Assembly (NCBI RefSeq): GCF_003173035.1
Contig: NZ_QGLE01000011.1
Location: forward strand, 62,001-126,000
Reading direction: 5' to 3'
Length of the DNA stretch: 64,000 bases
From: Zavarzinia aquatilis
Lineage (GTDB): Bacteria > Pseudomonadota > Alphaproteobacteria > Zavarziniales > Zavarziniaceae
The notes under the pieces were generated by a model that saw nothing but the letters and a program-made list of their open reading frames with translations, had not been told where the DNA came from and did no database searches. Made by a program: the position numbers and the translations under genes. The first letter of the stretch is position 1. Every line of letters begins with the position of its first letter. Shown piece by piece: positions 17,738-26,692 of this stretch.

Positions 17738-18331
17738 ATGAAGCTGATCATCTCGGGCAAACAAATCGACATCGGCGACGCCCTTCGCACCCATGTGACC
17801 GAGCGCCTGAGCGCCCTCGTCGGCAAGTATTACGACAGCGCCATCGACGCGACGGTGACCTTCTCGCGGGAAGCGCACATGTTCCGCACCGATGTGACGG
17901 TGCATTTCGGCGCCGGTCTGACCGTGGTCGCTGAAGGCGACGGCACCGAAATCTACGCGAGCTTTGAAGTCGCGGCCGAGCGCGCGGAAAAGCGCCTTCG
18001 CCGCAACAAGCGCCGCCTGAAGAATCACCATCACGGCGCCGCGCGCACGCTGGAGCCGGCCCTGTCCTACATCCTGGCCCCCGGTCAGGACGATGTCGAA
18101 GACGGCACCGCGCCCGCGTCCAACGATCATCCGCTGGTGATCGCGGAAAGCGAATCGGAAATCGAGACCCTGACCGTGTCCGAAGCGGTGTTCCGGCTTG
18201 ATCTCGGCGCGCATCCGGCGATGATGTTCCGGAATCGCGCCAACGGTGGCCTCAACGTCGTCTATCGGCGTCCCGACGGCAATATCGGCTGGATCGAACC
18301 GAACAAACGCGCCGCAAGCGCCCCGGTGTGA
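17738..18331 (+). CDS. hpf: Ribosome hibernation promoting factor, long form
   Basis: A 197-residue long-form HPF/RaiA protein. The N-terminal domain (about 1-100: LIISGKQIDIGDALRTHV ... EKRLRRNKRRLKNHH) binds the small subunit; the C-terminal domain (about 135-190: ESEIETLTVSEAVFRLDL) dimerises to join two ribosomes into 100S particles in stationary phase. The start is ATG 17738, where the family begins; an upstream in-frame ATG would add 32 Arg/Pro-rich residues. The ptsN gene follows 10 bases later. Confidence 0.94.
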   Translation: MKLIISGKQIDIGDALRTHVTERLSALVGKYYDSAIDATVTFSREAHMFRTDVTVHFGAGLTVVAEGDGTEIYASFEVAAERAEKRLRRNKRRLKNHHHGAARTLEPALSYILAPGQDDVEDGTAPASNDHPLVIAESESEIETLTVSEAVFRLDLGAHPAMMFRNRANGGLNVVYRRPDGNIGWIEPNKRAASAPV

Positions 18332-18341
18332 GGCAGTACCC

Positions 18342-18806
18342 TTGGAGCTTAGCACCATCATCAGCCCTGAGGGCGTCATTGCCGACCTCAAGGCGAACGG
18401 CAAGAAACAGGCCTTGATGGAGTTGTCCGCCCGTGCCGCCACCATTACCGGCGTGCACGAGCGGACGATCTTCGACATCCTTCTCGAGCGGGAGCGGCTG
18501 GGCACCACCGGTGTCGGCCAGGGCATCGCCATCCCGCACGGCAAGCTGAGCGAGATCGACCGCCTGTTCGGCCTTTTCGCGCGGCTGAGCCAGCCGATCG
18601 ACTTCGAGTCGATCGACGAGCAGCCCGTTGACCTGATTTTCCTTCTGCTGGCACCGCAGGGTGCCGGCGCCGACCATCTGAAGGCTCTCGCCCGGGTCTC
18701 GCGCCTGCTGCGCGACAAGGAAACCTGCGAGAAGCTGCGCCATTGCGACTCGGTCGAGGCGATCTACGCCCTGCTGACCGACAGCGCCCGGCCCCACGCG
18801 GCCTGA
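18342..18806 (+). CDS. ptsN: PtsN, nitrogen-regulatory phosphotransferase EIIA(Ntr)
   Basis: A 154-residue EIIA domain. The phosphorylated His66 lies in GIAIPHGKL. EIIA(Ntr) takes phosphate from the PtsP-NPr relay and regulates potassium uptake, kinases and stress pathways according to nitrogen status. The start is a TTG at 18342 preceded by GAGG at proper spacing; no ATG or GTG fits the frame there. It closes the kdsD-to-ptsN block and ends at a convergent hairpin. Confidence 0.92.
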   Translation: MELSTIISPEGVIADLKANGKKQALMELSARAATITGVHERTIFDILLERERLGTTGVGQGIAIPHGKLSEIDRLFGLFARLSQPIDFESIDEQPVDLIFLLLAPQGAGADHLKALARVSRLLRDKETCEKLRHCDSVEAIYALLTDSARPHAA

Positions 18807-18856
18807 ACGCTCGAAACGGCCGGTTCGTCCGGCATTATCACGCAACCCCGTATTCC

Positions 18857-18882
18857 GGTGCTGGCCCGACCGGGCCGGCACC
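18857..18882. terminator. Convergent hairpin after ptsN
   Basis: A GC-rich stem of 11 pairs (GGTGCTGGCCC with GGGCCGGCACC, one T-G wobble, 4-base loop) lies between the convergent ptsN and DUF1150 genes. It lacks a T-run, so it may be a weak terminator or mRNA-end stabiliser. Confidence 0.5.
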
Positions 18883-18907
18883 GGCCCCTTCGGTCACCGG
18901 CACGCCG

Positions 18908-19132
18908 TCAGTGTACGCTGACCGGCTCCATCTCGTGCTGGATCGCGGCCGCGAAGGCGAGGTCGCGATTGACGGCGAGCGCCAGCGGCGCGCCATCGGC
19001 GGCATGAACGGAAAAGGCCGGCTGGCCGTCGATGACGATCGGTTTGACGTAGACGAGGGCGCCGCTGCCCAGCTCCGCCAGGTCTTCCTGACTGATCTGC
19101 CGCATGTCGGCGCTGTTGGTGTGAGCAATCAT
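18908..19132 (-). CDS. DUF1150 family protein
   Basis: A 74-residue protein of the alphaproteobacterial DUF1150 family, recognised by MRQISQEDLAELGSGALVYV followed by a beta-rich VHAADGAPLALA segment. It has no known biochemical role. A very strong Shine-Dalgarno (AAGGAGGTG) precedes the ATG. It lies 71 bases downstream of an hsp20 gene on the same strand, a pairing frequent in this class, so it is probably made with the heat-shock protein. Confidence 0.88.
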   Translation of the reverse strand: MIAHTNSADMRQISQEDLAELGSGALVYVKPIVIDGQPAFSVHAADGAPLALAVNRDLAFAAAIQHEMEPVSVH

Positions 19133-19203
19133 TTCAACACCTCCTTTTGATGCCCCATCATGGGCGCACCAGTGTTAACGGGCCGTTTCGGCCCCGTTAT
19201 TTG

Positions 19204-19671
19204 TCAGCGGGTCTGATCCGCGCCATCCGCAGGGCCCAGAATCTGGGATTCGCCGGCCAGATCGCCGTCGATCGGAATCGTGCGCACCACCGTCGCCGGC
19301 ACCGGCCGGCGCAGGTCGATGTGCAGGAGGCCGTTATCGAGCCCCGCCTTGACGATCTCGATGCCTTCCGCGAGGACGAAAGCCTTCTGGAACTGGCGGG
19401 CGGCGATGCCGCGGTGGATATAGACGCGCTTGCCGTCGTCCTGGGCCTGGCGGCCACGCACGATCAGCTGGTTTTCCTCGACCGTGACCGAGAGATCCTC
19501 GCGGGCGAAGCCGGCGACGGCAAGGGAGATGCGAAGGGAATCAGAACCCGTCTGTTCGATGTTGTAGGGCGGATAGCCGTCGGTCGCCGATTTGGCGACC
19601 CGGTCCAGAACCCGCTCCATATGGTCGAAACCGAGCAGCAATGGACTGTTGAACACGGACAGACGGGACAT
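19204..19671 (-). CDS. Small heat shock protein, Hsp20/IbpA family
   Basis: A 155-residue alpha-crystallin-type chaperone. The central domain runs about 35-130 (YPPYNIEQTG, LAVAGFAREDLSVTVEENQL, then GIAARQFQKAFVLAEGIE). The conserved C-terminal I-x-I is represented by VVRTIPID. It holds unfolding proteins for later refolding. The start at 19671 (MSRLSVFNSPLLLGFD) matches IbpA-like proteins; an upstream in-frame start adds unrelated residues. A GAGGGG ribosome binding site lies inside a small palindrome (CTCGATCGAG), which could mask it at low temperature, but this is not a clear ROSE element. Confidence 0.93.
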   Translation of the reverse strand: MSRLSVFNSPLLLGFDHMERVLDRVAKSATDGYPPYNIEQTGSDSLRISLAVAGFAREDLSVTVEENQLIVRGRQAQDDGKRVYIHRGIAARQFQKAFVLAEGIEIVKAGLDNGLLHIDLRRPVPATVVRTIPIDGDLAGESQILGPADGADQTR

Positions 19672-19790
19672 ACGACGAACCCCTCGATCGAGCGAGCCAC
19701 GGTGCGGCGACCCCGAAGGCATCGCCGCCCCTATGATCTGGCGATCGGCCCGTCGAAATCAAGGGGTAGCGGGCGCGGGGCCCGCCAGCC

Positions 19791-20291
19791 TCAGGATACG
19801 ATGGGCGGCACGAAGGACAGGCCCATGTCCCAGGGGAAATAGATCCAGGTGTCCTGGCTGACCTCGGTCACGAAAGTGTCGACCAGGGGCCTTCCCATGG
19901 GCTTGGCGTAGACCGTGGCGAAATGCGCCTTGGGCAGCATGTCGCGGACGATTCGGGCGGTCTTGCCGGTATCGACCAGATCGTCGATCAGCAGGATCTC
20001 GCTGCCGCCATCGGCCGCCAGCGCCGCAAGCTCGGGCCCGATGCCCTTCATGATCTGGCTGTCGCCCTGTTCCTTGTAGTCGTGATAGGAGGCGATGCAG
20101 ATCGTGTCGATCAGGCGAATGTTCAATTCGCGGGCCACGATCAGCGCCGGCACCAGCCCGCCCCGGGTGATGCAGACGATGGCCTTGTATTTCCGTTCGC
20201 CGGCGGTCAGACGCCAGGTCAGGGCACGGGTATCGCGGTGCAATTGCTCCCAGGACACGGGAAAGGCCTTTTGGGCGTTCGGCTCGCTCAT
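19791..20291 (-). CDS. gpt: Xanthine(-guanine) phosphoribosyltransferase
   Basis: A 166-residue type I phosphoribosyltransferase with the PRPP loop [13 protein letters not shown] and the N-terminal stretch [15 protein letters not shown]. The C-terminal IYFPWDMG is a base-recognition segment typical of Gpt. It salvages xanthine and guanine using PRPP. The gene stands alone between hsp20 and tRNA-Ala on the same strand. Confidence 0.92.
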   Translation of the reverse strand: MSEPNAQKAFPVSWEQLHRDTRALTWRLTAGERKYKAIVCITRGGLVPALIVARELNIRLIDTICIASYHDYKEQGDSQIMKGIGPELAALAADGGSEILLIDDLVDTGKTARIVRDMLPKAHFATVYAKPMGRPLVDTFVTEVSQDTWIYFPWDMGLSFVPPIVS

Positions 20292-20327
20292 CCATCATCC
20301 CCGATGTGAAGAAGGCCAGAAAGCAAG

Positions 20328-20353
20328 AAGGGCGACCCTTGCGGATCGCCCTT
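20328..20353 (-). terminator. Terminator downstream of tRNA-Ala
   Basis: A perfect 8-base stem AAGGGCGA / TCGCCCTT with a 10-base loop, followed on the minus strand by a T-rich CTTGCTTT, lies 18 bases after the tRNA 3' end. It should end the tRNA-Ala transcript before gpt. Confidence 0.75.
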
Positions 20354-20371
20354 TCCTTTGCTTCAGACGGT

Positions 20372-20447
<76 letters not shown>

Positions 20448-20515
20448 AAGCCGTCTAAGCCGCTGATTCTGCTACCGTTTTGCTTGCGCTTGGTAGCGTC
20501 CCCTGCGGAGCGCGG

Positions 20516-20544
20516 ACAATAGTCAGGGTCTGCGATCCGGTCAA
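20516..20544 (-). promoter_or_regulatory. Sigma-70 promoter of tRNA-Ala
   Basis: On the minus strand a -35 TTGACC (20544-20539), a 17-base spacer and a -10 TATTGT (20521-20516) precede the tRNA-Ala gene. Confidence 0.65.
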
Positions 20545-20554
20545 GAGCTTTTTT

Positions 20555-21061
20555 TCAGCGGTCCTTTTCGTCGTCCAGATCGAGGTCGGCATCGACCACG
20601 TCCTCGAGATCCTCGTCCTCGAGTTCGTCGTCGGCGTCGAGCAGGCTGTCGTCGTCCACGTCCTCGTCATCCTCGACCGCGTCCTCGACGTCGATATCCT
20701 CGCCATCCTCGCCATCCTCGTCGACGGCGTCGGCATCGGCGATCAGGTCTTCCTCATCGCCATCGAGTTCGGCGATGCCGACGTCCTCTTCCTCTTCGTC
20801 CTCGTCGACGGCGGAGCCCCGCTCCTCGTCGTCGCCATCCTCGTCGTCGAGATCATCGACGACCGCGGCGGCGGCCGCGGCGGCGGCGACCTTGGCCTTC
20901 GCGGCCTTGGCGTCAGGACGGACGCGGCGGATCTTCAGCGCCGCCTCGGGCTCGAAGACGGTCTCGCACTTCGGGCAGACGATCGGCTCGCGGCCCATGT
21001 CGTAAAAGCGCGCGCCGCAGGCGAGGCACTGCCGCTTCACGCCCCATTCCGGTTTGGCCAT
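20555..21061 (-). CDS. TIGR02300-type zinc-ribbon protein with acidic tail
   Basis: A 168-residue protein. The N-terminal 40 residues form a zinc ribbon with two CxxC pairs ([12 protein letters not shown] and [10 protein letters not shown]) and the family signature [12 protein letters not shown]. An Ala-rich linker follows, then about 100 residues that are mostly Asp and Glu. Function is unknown; the family is restricted to alphaproteobacteria and often sits next to aroA, as here, where aroA is divergent. The start is the ATG at 21061 ([10 protein letters not shown]). The acidic tail may bind basic proteins or metals. Confidence 0.88.
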   Translation of the reverse strand: MAKPEWGVKRQCLACGARFYDMGREPIVCPKCETVFEPEAALKIRRVRPDAKAAKAKVAAAAAAAAVVDDLDDEDGDDEERGSAVDEDEEEEDVGIAELDGDEEDLIADADAVDEDGEDGEDIDVEDAVEDDEDVDDDSLLDADDELEDEDLEDVVDADLDLDDEKDR

Positions 21062-21180
21062 TGTATTCCCTTGCAAGCGAAAATTCAGGGGCTGGCTTTG
21101 CCATGAAGTGCACGGTCTGTCAAAGCGATTGGCGACGTGGTAAGTGCACGGCTCGTCGAATCGGACATCGAGGCTCCCAA

Positions 21181-22497
21181 GTGCCCGCCCAAAGCGCCCA
21201 GATCAGCCCGGCCCTGACCGGCACCGTCACGGTCCCCGGGGACAAATCCATTTCCCACCGGGCGCTGATTCTCGGCGGCATCGCCGTGGGCGAAACCGAA
21301 GTGACCGGCCTCCTTGAAGGCGACGACGTTCTTCACACCGCCGAATGTATGCGCCGGATGGGCGCCACGGTCACCCGCGTCGGCGAGGGCCACTGGCGGG
21401 TTCGGGGCGTCGGCGTCGGCGGCCTGATCGAGCCGGCGGACATTCTCGACATGGGCAATTCGGGCACCGGCGCGCGTCTTCTGATGGGACTCGTCGCGGG
21501 CCACCCGGTCACCGCCATCTTTACCGGCGATGCCTCCCTCAACAAGCGCCCGATGGCCCGGGTGACCGAGCCCCTGTCGCGCATGGGCGCCAGCTTCGTC
21601 GGCCGGGCCGGTGGCAAGCTGCCCATGGCGGTGATCGGCGCGCGCGACCCGATGCCGATCGAATACCGCCTGCCGGTCGCCTCGGCCCAGGTGAAATCCG
21701 CCATCCTGCTCGCCGGGCTGTGCGCCCCGGGCGAGACGACGGTGATCGAGCCCGAACCGACGCGCGACCATTCCGAACGGCTGCTCGGCCATTTCGGCGC
21801 GGAAGTGCGCATCGTCGATGCCGCCGACGGCAGCCGCCACGTCACCCTGCGCGGCCAGCCCGAGCTGATCGCGGCCCCCGTCGTGGTGCCGGGCGATCCG
21901 TCCTCGGCCGCCTTCCCCATCGTCGCCGCGCTGATCGTGCCCGGCTCGGACATCACCGTCCGCAATGTCGGGCTGAATCCGCTGCGTGTCGGCCTGTTCG
22001 ACACGCTGATCGAGATGGGCGCGCGCATCGACTATCTCGATCGCCGGGTCGCCGGCGGTGAGCCGGTCGCCGACCTGCGCATCCGCCATTCGGAGCTGAA
22101 GGGGGTGACCGTGCCCGCCGCCCGCGCCCCGTCGATGATCGACGAATATCCGGTGCTGGCCGTCGCCGCCGCCTTCGCCAGAGGCACCACGCGGATGGAA
22201 GGCCTCGCCGAGCTGCGGGTGAAGGAAAGCGACCGCCTCGCCGCCGTCGCCGCCGGCCTCGCCGCCAATGGCGTGACCCACGAGGCGGGCGCGGATTACC
22301 TCGTCGTGCAGGGCACGGGGCGGGCCCCCGGCGGCGGCACCGTCGCCACCCATATGGACCACCGCATCGCCATGTCCTTCCTCGTCATGGGCCTGGCCTC
22401 GGCCCAGCCGGTGACGGTCGACGATACCCATATGATCGACACGTCCTTCCCCGGCTTCGGCGGCCTGATGACGTCGCTCGGCGCCATCCTGTCATGA
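21181..22497 (+). CDS. aroA: 3-phosphoshikimate 1-carboxyvinyltransferase
   Basis: A 438-residue EPSP synthase joining shikimate 3-phosphate and PEP in aromatic amino-acid synthesis. Hallmarks are [48 protein letters not shown] and [13 protein letters not shown]. The overall pattern is of the class II (CP4-like) branch, but the PEP-site stretch is NSGTGARL, with Gly where the CP4 enzyme has Ala. The start is taken as GTG 21181 with GAGG upstream; an in-frame ATG at 21103 would add a Cys-rich leader lacking family similarity. It overlaps cmk through ATGA. Confidence 0.94.
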   Translation: MPAQSAQISPALTGTVTVPGDKSISHRALILGGIAVGETEVTGLLEGDDVLHTAECMRRMGATVTRVGEGHWRVRGVGVGGLIEPADILDMGNSGTGARLLMGLVAGHPVTAIFTGDASLNKRPMARVTEPLSRMGASFVGRAGGKLPMAVIGARDPMPIEYRLPVASAQVKSAILLAGLCAPGETTVIEPEPTRDHSERLLGHFGAEVRIVDAADGSRHVTLRGQPELIAAPVVVPGDPSSAAFPIVAALIVPGSDITVRNVGLNPLRVGLFDTLIEMGARIDYLDRRVAGGEPVADLRIRHSELKGVTVPAARAPSMIDEYPVLAVAAAFARGTTRMEGLAELRVKESDRLAAVAAGLAANGVTHEAGADYLVVQGTGRAPGGGTVATHMDHRIAMSFLVMGLASAQPVTVDDTHMIDTSFPGFGGLMTSLGAILS

Positions 22498-23153
22498 CGG
22501 GCGTGCCCTTCATCGTCGCGATCGACGGGCCGGCCGCCGCCGGCAAGGGCACCCTCGCCCGCCGTCTCGCCGATGCTTTCGGCTTTGCCTATCTCGACAC
22601 GGGCGCGCTCTACCGCGGCGTCGCGCTCAGCCTGATCCGCGCCGGCAATACTGACCCGACCGAGAGCGAGGCGACCAAGGCCGCCCTGCGCCTCGACCTT
22701 GCCCTGCTCAAGCATCCGGACCTGCGGCTCGAGGCGACGGGCGGCATGGCGTCGCGCGTCGCGGCCATGCCCGCCGTGCGCGCCGCGCTCGACGCGCTGC
22801 AGCGCCGCTTCGCCGAAATCCCGCCGAATGGCGCCGCTGGCGCCGTGATCGACGGCCGCGACATCGGCACGGTGATCTGCCCCAAGGCCCAGGTGAAACT
22901 GTTCCTGACCGCCAGCGTCGCCGCCCGCGCCGCGCGCCGGGTCAAGGAGTTGCAGGACAAGGGCCTCGCCGCCGACCTCGGCGCCATCACCGCCGAGATC
23001 GAGGCGCGCGATGCCCGCGACGCCGGCCGCGCCACCGCGCCCCTGAAGGCGGCGGACGATGCCCACTTGCTGGATACCTCGGACTTGGGTATTGAAGAGG
23101 TCTTCGCCACGGCGAAGTCCATGATCGAGAAGGCGCGGCAGACGCGGACCTGA
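22494..23153 (+). CDS. cmk: Cytidylate kinase
   Basis: A 219-residue NMP kinase with P-loop [15 protein letters not shown], the CMP-site [12 protein letters not shown], and [20 protein letters not shown]. It phosphorylates CMP and dCMP. The order aroA-cmk-rpsA is widely conserved in proteobacteria. The start overlaps the aroA stop by 4 bases. Confidence 0.95.
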   Translation: MTGVPFIVAIDGPAAAGKGTLARRLADAFGFAYLDTGALYRGVALSLIRAGNTDPTESEATKAALRLDLALLKHPDLRLEATGGMASRVAAMPAVRAALDALQRRFAEIPPNGAAGAVIDGRDIGTVICPKAQVKLFLTASVAARAARRVKELQDKGLAADLGAITAEIEARDARDAGRATAPLKAADDAHLLDTSDLGIEEVFATAKSMIEKARQTRT

Positions 23154-23281
23154 AGGCCCGCGGTTTTCCGTGCCGTTTGTCGTTCTGTTTTTGTCGTTTG
23201 GCCCCCCGGATGGGAATTGGGGGGAAGACCGCCGGAGACAACCGGCCGGCCTGGAAATGAGATACAGGAGTTCAACTGACT
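23154..23281 (+). promoter_or_regulatory. rpsA leader with GC hairpins
   Basis: The gap before rpsA contains C6 (23202-23207) facing G6 (23219-23224) and a second stem GCCGG / CCGGC (23231-23246), then AGGAG before the start codon. The hairpins may take part in S1 autoregulation, as known for rpsA leaders of other bacteria; this is inference from structure only. Confidence 0.4.
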
Positions 23282-24994
23282 ATGACTGATTTCGAGACCA
23301 AAGAGAATTTCGCGGACCTGCTGGACGAAGTGTTCGGCTCCGCCAACTCCCTCGAAGGGAGCGTCATCGAAGGTCGCGTCGTCGCGATCGAGAATGACTT
23401 CGCCGTGATCGACGTTGGCCTGAAGGCCGAAGGTCGCGTGGCGCTGAAGGAATTCGCTCCGCCGGGCCAGAAGTCCGAGCTGAAGCCCGGCGACATCGTC
23501 GAGGTCTATCTGGAGCGCATGGAAAACGCGATGGGCGAAGCGGTGATCAGCCGCGAGAAGGCCCGCCGCGAGGAAGCCTGGACCATCCTCGAGCGTGCGT
23601 TCGAGAAGGGCCAGCGCGTCGAAGGCGTGATCTTCGGCCGCGTCAAGGGTGGCTTCACGGTCGACCTGTCGGGCGCCGTCGCCTTCCTGCCCGGTAGCCA
23701 GGTCGATGTCCGCCCGGTGCGTGACATCACCCCGCTGATGGGCGTGCCGCAGCCGTTCCAGATCCTGAAGATGGACCGTCGCCGCGGCAATATCGTCGTG
23801 TCGCGTCGCGCCGTCCTCGAAGAGACCCGCGCGGAAGCCCGTTCGGAACTGGTCGCCAACCTGAAGGAAGGCCAGATCCTCGAAGGCGTCGTGAAGAACA
23901 TCACCGACTATGGTGCGTTCGTCGATCTCGGCGGCGTCGATGGTCTGCTGCATGTCACCGACATCGCCTGGCGCCGCGTCAACCACCCGTCCGAGGCTCT
24001 CACCATCGGCCAGACCGTGAAGGTCCAGGTCATCCGCGTGAACCCGGAAACCCAGCGCATCTCGCTCGGCATGAAGCAGCTGCTGGCGGATCCGTGGGAT
24101 GGTGTCGGCGTCAAGTATCCGATGGGCGTGAAGTTCCTCGGCCGCGTGACCAACATCACCGACTACGGCGCCTTCGTCGAGCTGGAGCCGGGCGTGGAAG
24201 GCCTGGTCCATGTCTCGGAAATGAGCTGGACCAAGAAGAACGTCCATCCGGGCAAGATCGTCTCCACCTCGCAGGAAGTGGAAGTCATGGTCCTCGAGGT
24301 CGACGCCAACAAGCGCCGCATCTCGCTCGGTCTGAAGCAGTGCCTCGAGAATCCGTGGTCGGCCTTCGCTGCCCAGCACCCGCAGGGCACGGAGATCGAG
24401 GGCGAGGTCAAGAACATCACCGAATTCGGTCTGTTCATCGGTCTCGACGGCGGCGTGGACGGCATGGTCCACCTCTCCGACCTCGACTGGAACCGTCCTG
24501 GCGAACAGGCGATCCAGGACTTCAAGAAGGGCGACATCGTCCGTGCGCAGGTTCTCGACGTCGACGTCGAGAAGGAGCGCATCTCGCTCGGCATCAAGCA
24601 GCTCGGCCGCGACCCGCTCGCCAACTCGAACGAAGTCCGCAAGGGCTCGGTCGTGACCGGCACCGTGGTCGAAGTCAATGAAGGCGGCGTCGAAGTCGCC
24701 ATCGGCGACGAAGGCGTGCGCGGCTTCATCCGCCGTGCCGACCTCGCCCGCGACCGTCAGGACCAGCGCCCCGAGCGCTTCGCCGTGGGCGACAAGATCG
24801 ACGCCAAGATCACCAACGTCGATCGCGCCACCCGCAAGCTCGCGCTGTCGATCAAGGCGCGCGAGATCGAGGAAGAGAAGGAAGCCGTGGCTCAGTACGG
24901 CTCGTCCGACTCGGGCGCCTCGCTCGGCGACATCCTGGGCGCGGCCATGTCCCGCGCCCGCGCCAAGGCCGACGCGGAAGGCGACGAGGAGTAA
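23282..24994 (+). CDS. rpsA: 30S ribosomal protein S1
   Basis: A 570-residue protein with six S1 (OB-fold) repeats; the last four are visible as repeats of the type ITDYGAFVDLGGVDGLLHVTD, ITDYGAFVELEPGVEGLVHV and ITEFGLFIGLDGGVDGMVHL. It recruits mRNA to the 30S subunit. The length matches full six-domain S1 proteins. Codon use is less extreme at third positions than in neighbours, as usual for a highly expressed gene. A strong terminator follows. Confidence 0.97.
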   Translation: MTDFETKENFADLLDEVFGSANSLEGSVIEGRVVAIENDFAVIDVGLKAEGRVALKEFAPPGQKSELKPGDIVEVYLERMENAMGEAVISREKARREEAWTILERAFEKGQRVEGVIFGRVKGGFTVDLSGAVAFLPGSQVDVRPVRDITPLMGVPQPFQILKMDRRRGNIVVSRRAVLEETRAEARSELVANLKEGQILEGVVKNITDYGAFVDLGGVDGLLHVTDIAWRRVNHPSEALTIGQTVKVQVIRVNPETQRISLGMKQLLADPWDGVGVKYPMGVKFLGRVTNITDYGAFVELEPGVEGLVHVSEMSWTKKNVHPGKIVSTSQEVEVMVLEVDANKRRISLGLKQCLENPWSAFAAQHPQGTEIEGEVKNITEFGLFIGLDGGVDGMVHLSDLDWNRPGEQAIQDFKKGDIVRAQVLDVDVEKERISLGIKQLGRDPLANSNEVRKGSVVTGTVVEVNEGGVEVAIGDEGVRGFIRRADLARDRQDQRPERFAVGDKIDAKITNVDRATRKLALSIKAREIEEEKEAVAQYGSSDSGASLGDILGAAMSRARAKADAEGDEE

Positions 24995-25030
24995 TCCTCA
25001 ACCCCTCCGCCCGACCTCGGGCCAACTTTC

Positions 25031-25065
25031 GGGGCGCGCCAGCGATGGCGCGCCCCGTTTGTTTT
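25031..25065 (+). terminator. rpsA terminator
   Basis: An 11-base stem GGGGCGCGCCA / TGGCGCGCCCC with a 4-base loop is followed by TTTGTTTT, a classic rho-independent terminator. It ends rpsA and may also shield the convergent DUF1295 gene. Confidence 0.92.
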
Positions 25066-25070
25066 CATCC

Positions 25071-25940
25071 CTACCCCGGTGGCCAGGGCACCAGCGCGGA
25101 CACCTTCCGCATGTAGTCCCCATAGCCTTCCCGGCGTTCCAGGCTGCGCTGGTCCATGAAGGGGATGCTGGCGAGGGTGAACATGGCGGTCATGGCGAGG
25201 GCGCCGGGGATGATCCACCACCAGTCTGCCGGCGCGGCGGCGAGGCCGAAGAGCATGAGGCCCCACCAGAAGGCGAGTTCGCCGAAGTAGTTGGGGTGGC
25301 GGGACCAGGCCCAGAGGCCGTGGCGGATGAAGCCGCCGGGCTTTCGCCTCGCGATGAAGGCGTGGAGTTGCAGGTCGGCAATGGTCTCGATCGCGATGGC
25401 GCTCAACGTGACGACGACGGCGAGCATGTCGAGGAGGCCGAAGGGCGCGCCGCCCCGGGTCATCACGGCATAGACCGGCAGACAGCCGAGGAAGACCTGC
25501 ACGGTCGGGAACAGGTGAATGCCGGCGAAATCGGCGAGGATTGCCGCCTTGCCCGCGCGCTGGCGCACCAGCGGATAGCGCCAGTCCTCGTGGCTCATGC
25601 CGCCCCAGTGAACGGCCCAGTTCGCGGTCAGCCGGATCGCCCAGAGGAAGACGAGCAGGAGGACGCAAAGCGCGCGCCAAGGATCGACGGCGACGGCCCC
25701 GCCCGTGCCCCACCAATAGAGGGCGAGCAGCGGCGGGATCACGCTCCAATAGGGATCATAGACACTGGAATTGCCATGGCGGCGGCTGAAGACGAAGATC
25801 GACACGGTCGCCGCGACATCGGCGACGAGCGCGTCCCAGGGCGCGGGCAGCGCGCCGAGATACAGCACGGCGCCAGCGCCCACGAGGCTGATGCCATAAG
25901 CGATGACAATGGCCGAATACTCGGCAGGCTTGGCCGCCAT
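25071..25940 (-). CDS. DUF1295 / steroid 5-alpha-reductase-like membrane protein
   Basis: A 289-residue multi-pass membrane protein of the DUF1295 family, related to steroid 5-alpha reductases and isoprenylcysteine methyltransferases. About seven hydrophobic spans are visible. The conserved cofactor-side motif is GLWAWSRHPNYFGE, with the family Gly-Tyr near the end (RREGYGDYMRK). It probably reduces or methylates a lipid or polyisoprenoid; the substrate is not known. The start was set at 25940; an 11-G tract covers its ribosome binding site, and the frame stays open through that tract to a possible start further upstream, so translation may depend on tract length. Confidence 0.85.
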   Translation of the reverse strand: MAAKPAEYSAIVIAYGISLVGAGAVLYLGALPAPWDALVADVAATVSIFVFSRRHGNSSVYDPYWSVIPPLLALYWWGTGGAVAVDPWRALCVLLLVFLWAIRLTANWAVHWGGMSHEDWRYPLVRQRAGKAAILADFAGIHLFPTVQVFLGCLPVYAVMTRGGAPFGLLDMLAVVVTLSAIAIETIADLQLHAFIARRKPGGFIRHGLWAWSRHPNYFGELAFWWGLMLFGLAAAPADWWWIIPGALAMTAMFTLASIPFMDQRSLERREGYGDYMRKVSALVPWPPG

Positions 25941-25947
25941 GGACGAT

Positions 25948-25958
25948 CCCCCCCCCCC
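25948..25958 (-). repeat. 11-base poly-G tract at the DUF1295 ribosome binding site
   Basis: Eleven consecutive G (coding strand) lie 8-18 bases upstream of the ATG, replacing a normal Shine-Dalgarno sequence. Tracts this long are prone to slippage, so expression of the membrane protein may switch with tract length. Confidence 0.7.
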
Positions 25959-26116
25959 TTCGTCGTTAATCGACGTATTTTCGATGCGGTGAAGTCTAGG
26001 CGTCGGGGATCGGGCTGAACAGGCGCGCGCCACGGCTTCTCGCGCCGGAATGGCGACAGTCTCCGCACGGACCGGCAGTTCCGGCGAAACGGCCGTTCGC
26101 CCCGCCGGAAGCCGCG

Positions 26117-26692
26117 CTAATGGGCCCGGGCGCGAAGGGCGTGGTCGAGGATGTCGGCCGCAGTGGCGCGACCGATGGCGGCGACCGAGGGATTGGCCGT
26201 CACCATCGCGGTGACGATGGCGCCGTCGATGACGAGGCTGAGCTTTTCCGTCGCCAGTTCCGCATCCTCGATGCCGGCCTCGGTCACCAGGCCATGCAGG
26301 CGCTCGTTGATCCGGCGCCGGTGGTCGAGGGCGATGCCGCGCACCCAGCCGCCCTCCTTCTCATGTTCGGCGACGGCGTTGATGAAGACACAGCCGAAAA
26401 AGTTGCCGCCGGCGAACCAATGCTGCAACAGGTCGAACAGATGAAGGATACGCCCCCGGGCATCGGCACCGGTGCCCGGCAGGTCGTGATCGAACCAGCG
26501 GAACCACATGTCCGCCTCGGCCCTGAAAACCGCCCGCAGCAGGTTCTCCTTCGAGCCATATTTGTCGTAGAGCGTTTTCCGCGCCACGCCCGCCTCGCGG
26601 ATGATGCGCGCGACGCCGGTCGCGTGAATGCCCTCGCTGCAGAAAAGCCGCTGGGCGGTCTGCAGCAGCTTGGTCTCGGGCGCGGACGTCAT
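26117..26692 (-). CDS. TetR-family transcriptional regulator
   Basis: A 191-residue TetR-type repressor. The N-terminal helix-turn-helix covers residues about 8-55 (LLQTAQRLFCSEGIHATGVA, then KTLYDKYGSKENLLRAVF). The C-terminal ligand domain is helical (HLFDLLQHWFAGGNFFGCVF). Start ATG 26692 has AAGAGG upstream. It is divergent from a seven-gene operon, and a perfect TetR-style palindrome lies in the shared region, so it most likely represses that operon and is released by its substrate. Confidence 0.9.
   Translation of the reverse strand: MTSAPETKLLQTAQRLFCSEGIHATGVARIIREAGVARKTLYDKYGSKENLLRAVFRAEADMWFRWFDHDLPGTGADARGRILHLFDLLQHWFAGGNFFGCVFINAVAEHEKEGGWVRGIALDHRRRINERLHGLVTEAGIEDAELATEKLSLVIDGAIVTAMVTANPSVAAIGRATAADILDHALRARAH

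Noticed and set aside
19672-19760. ROSE-type RNA thermometer upstream of hsp20
   Set aside because: A small palindrome overlaps the ribosome binding site, but the multi-hairpin layout and the typical U-rich anti-Shine-Dalgarno loop could not be drawn convincingly.
21103-21180. ATG 21103 as the aroA start, giving a Cys-rich N-terminal extension
   Set aside because: The extra residues match no EPSP synthase, and GTG 21181 has a better-placed GAGG sequence.
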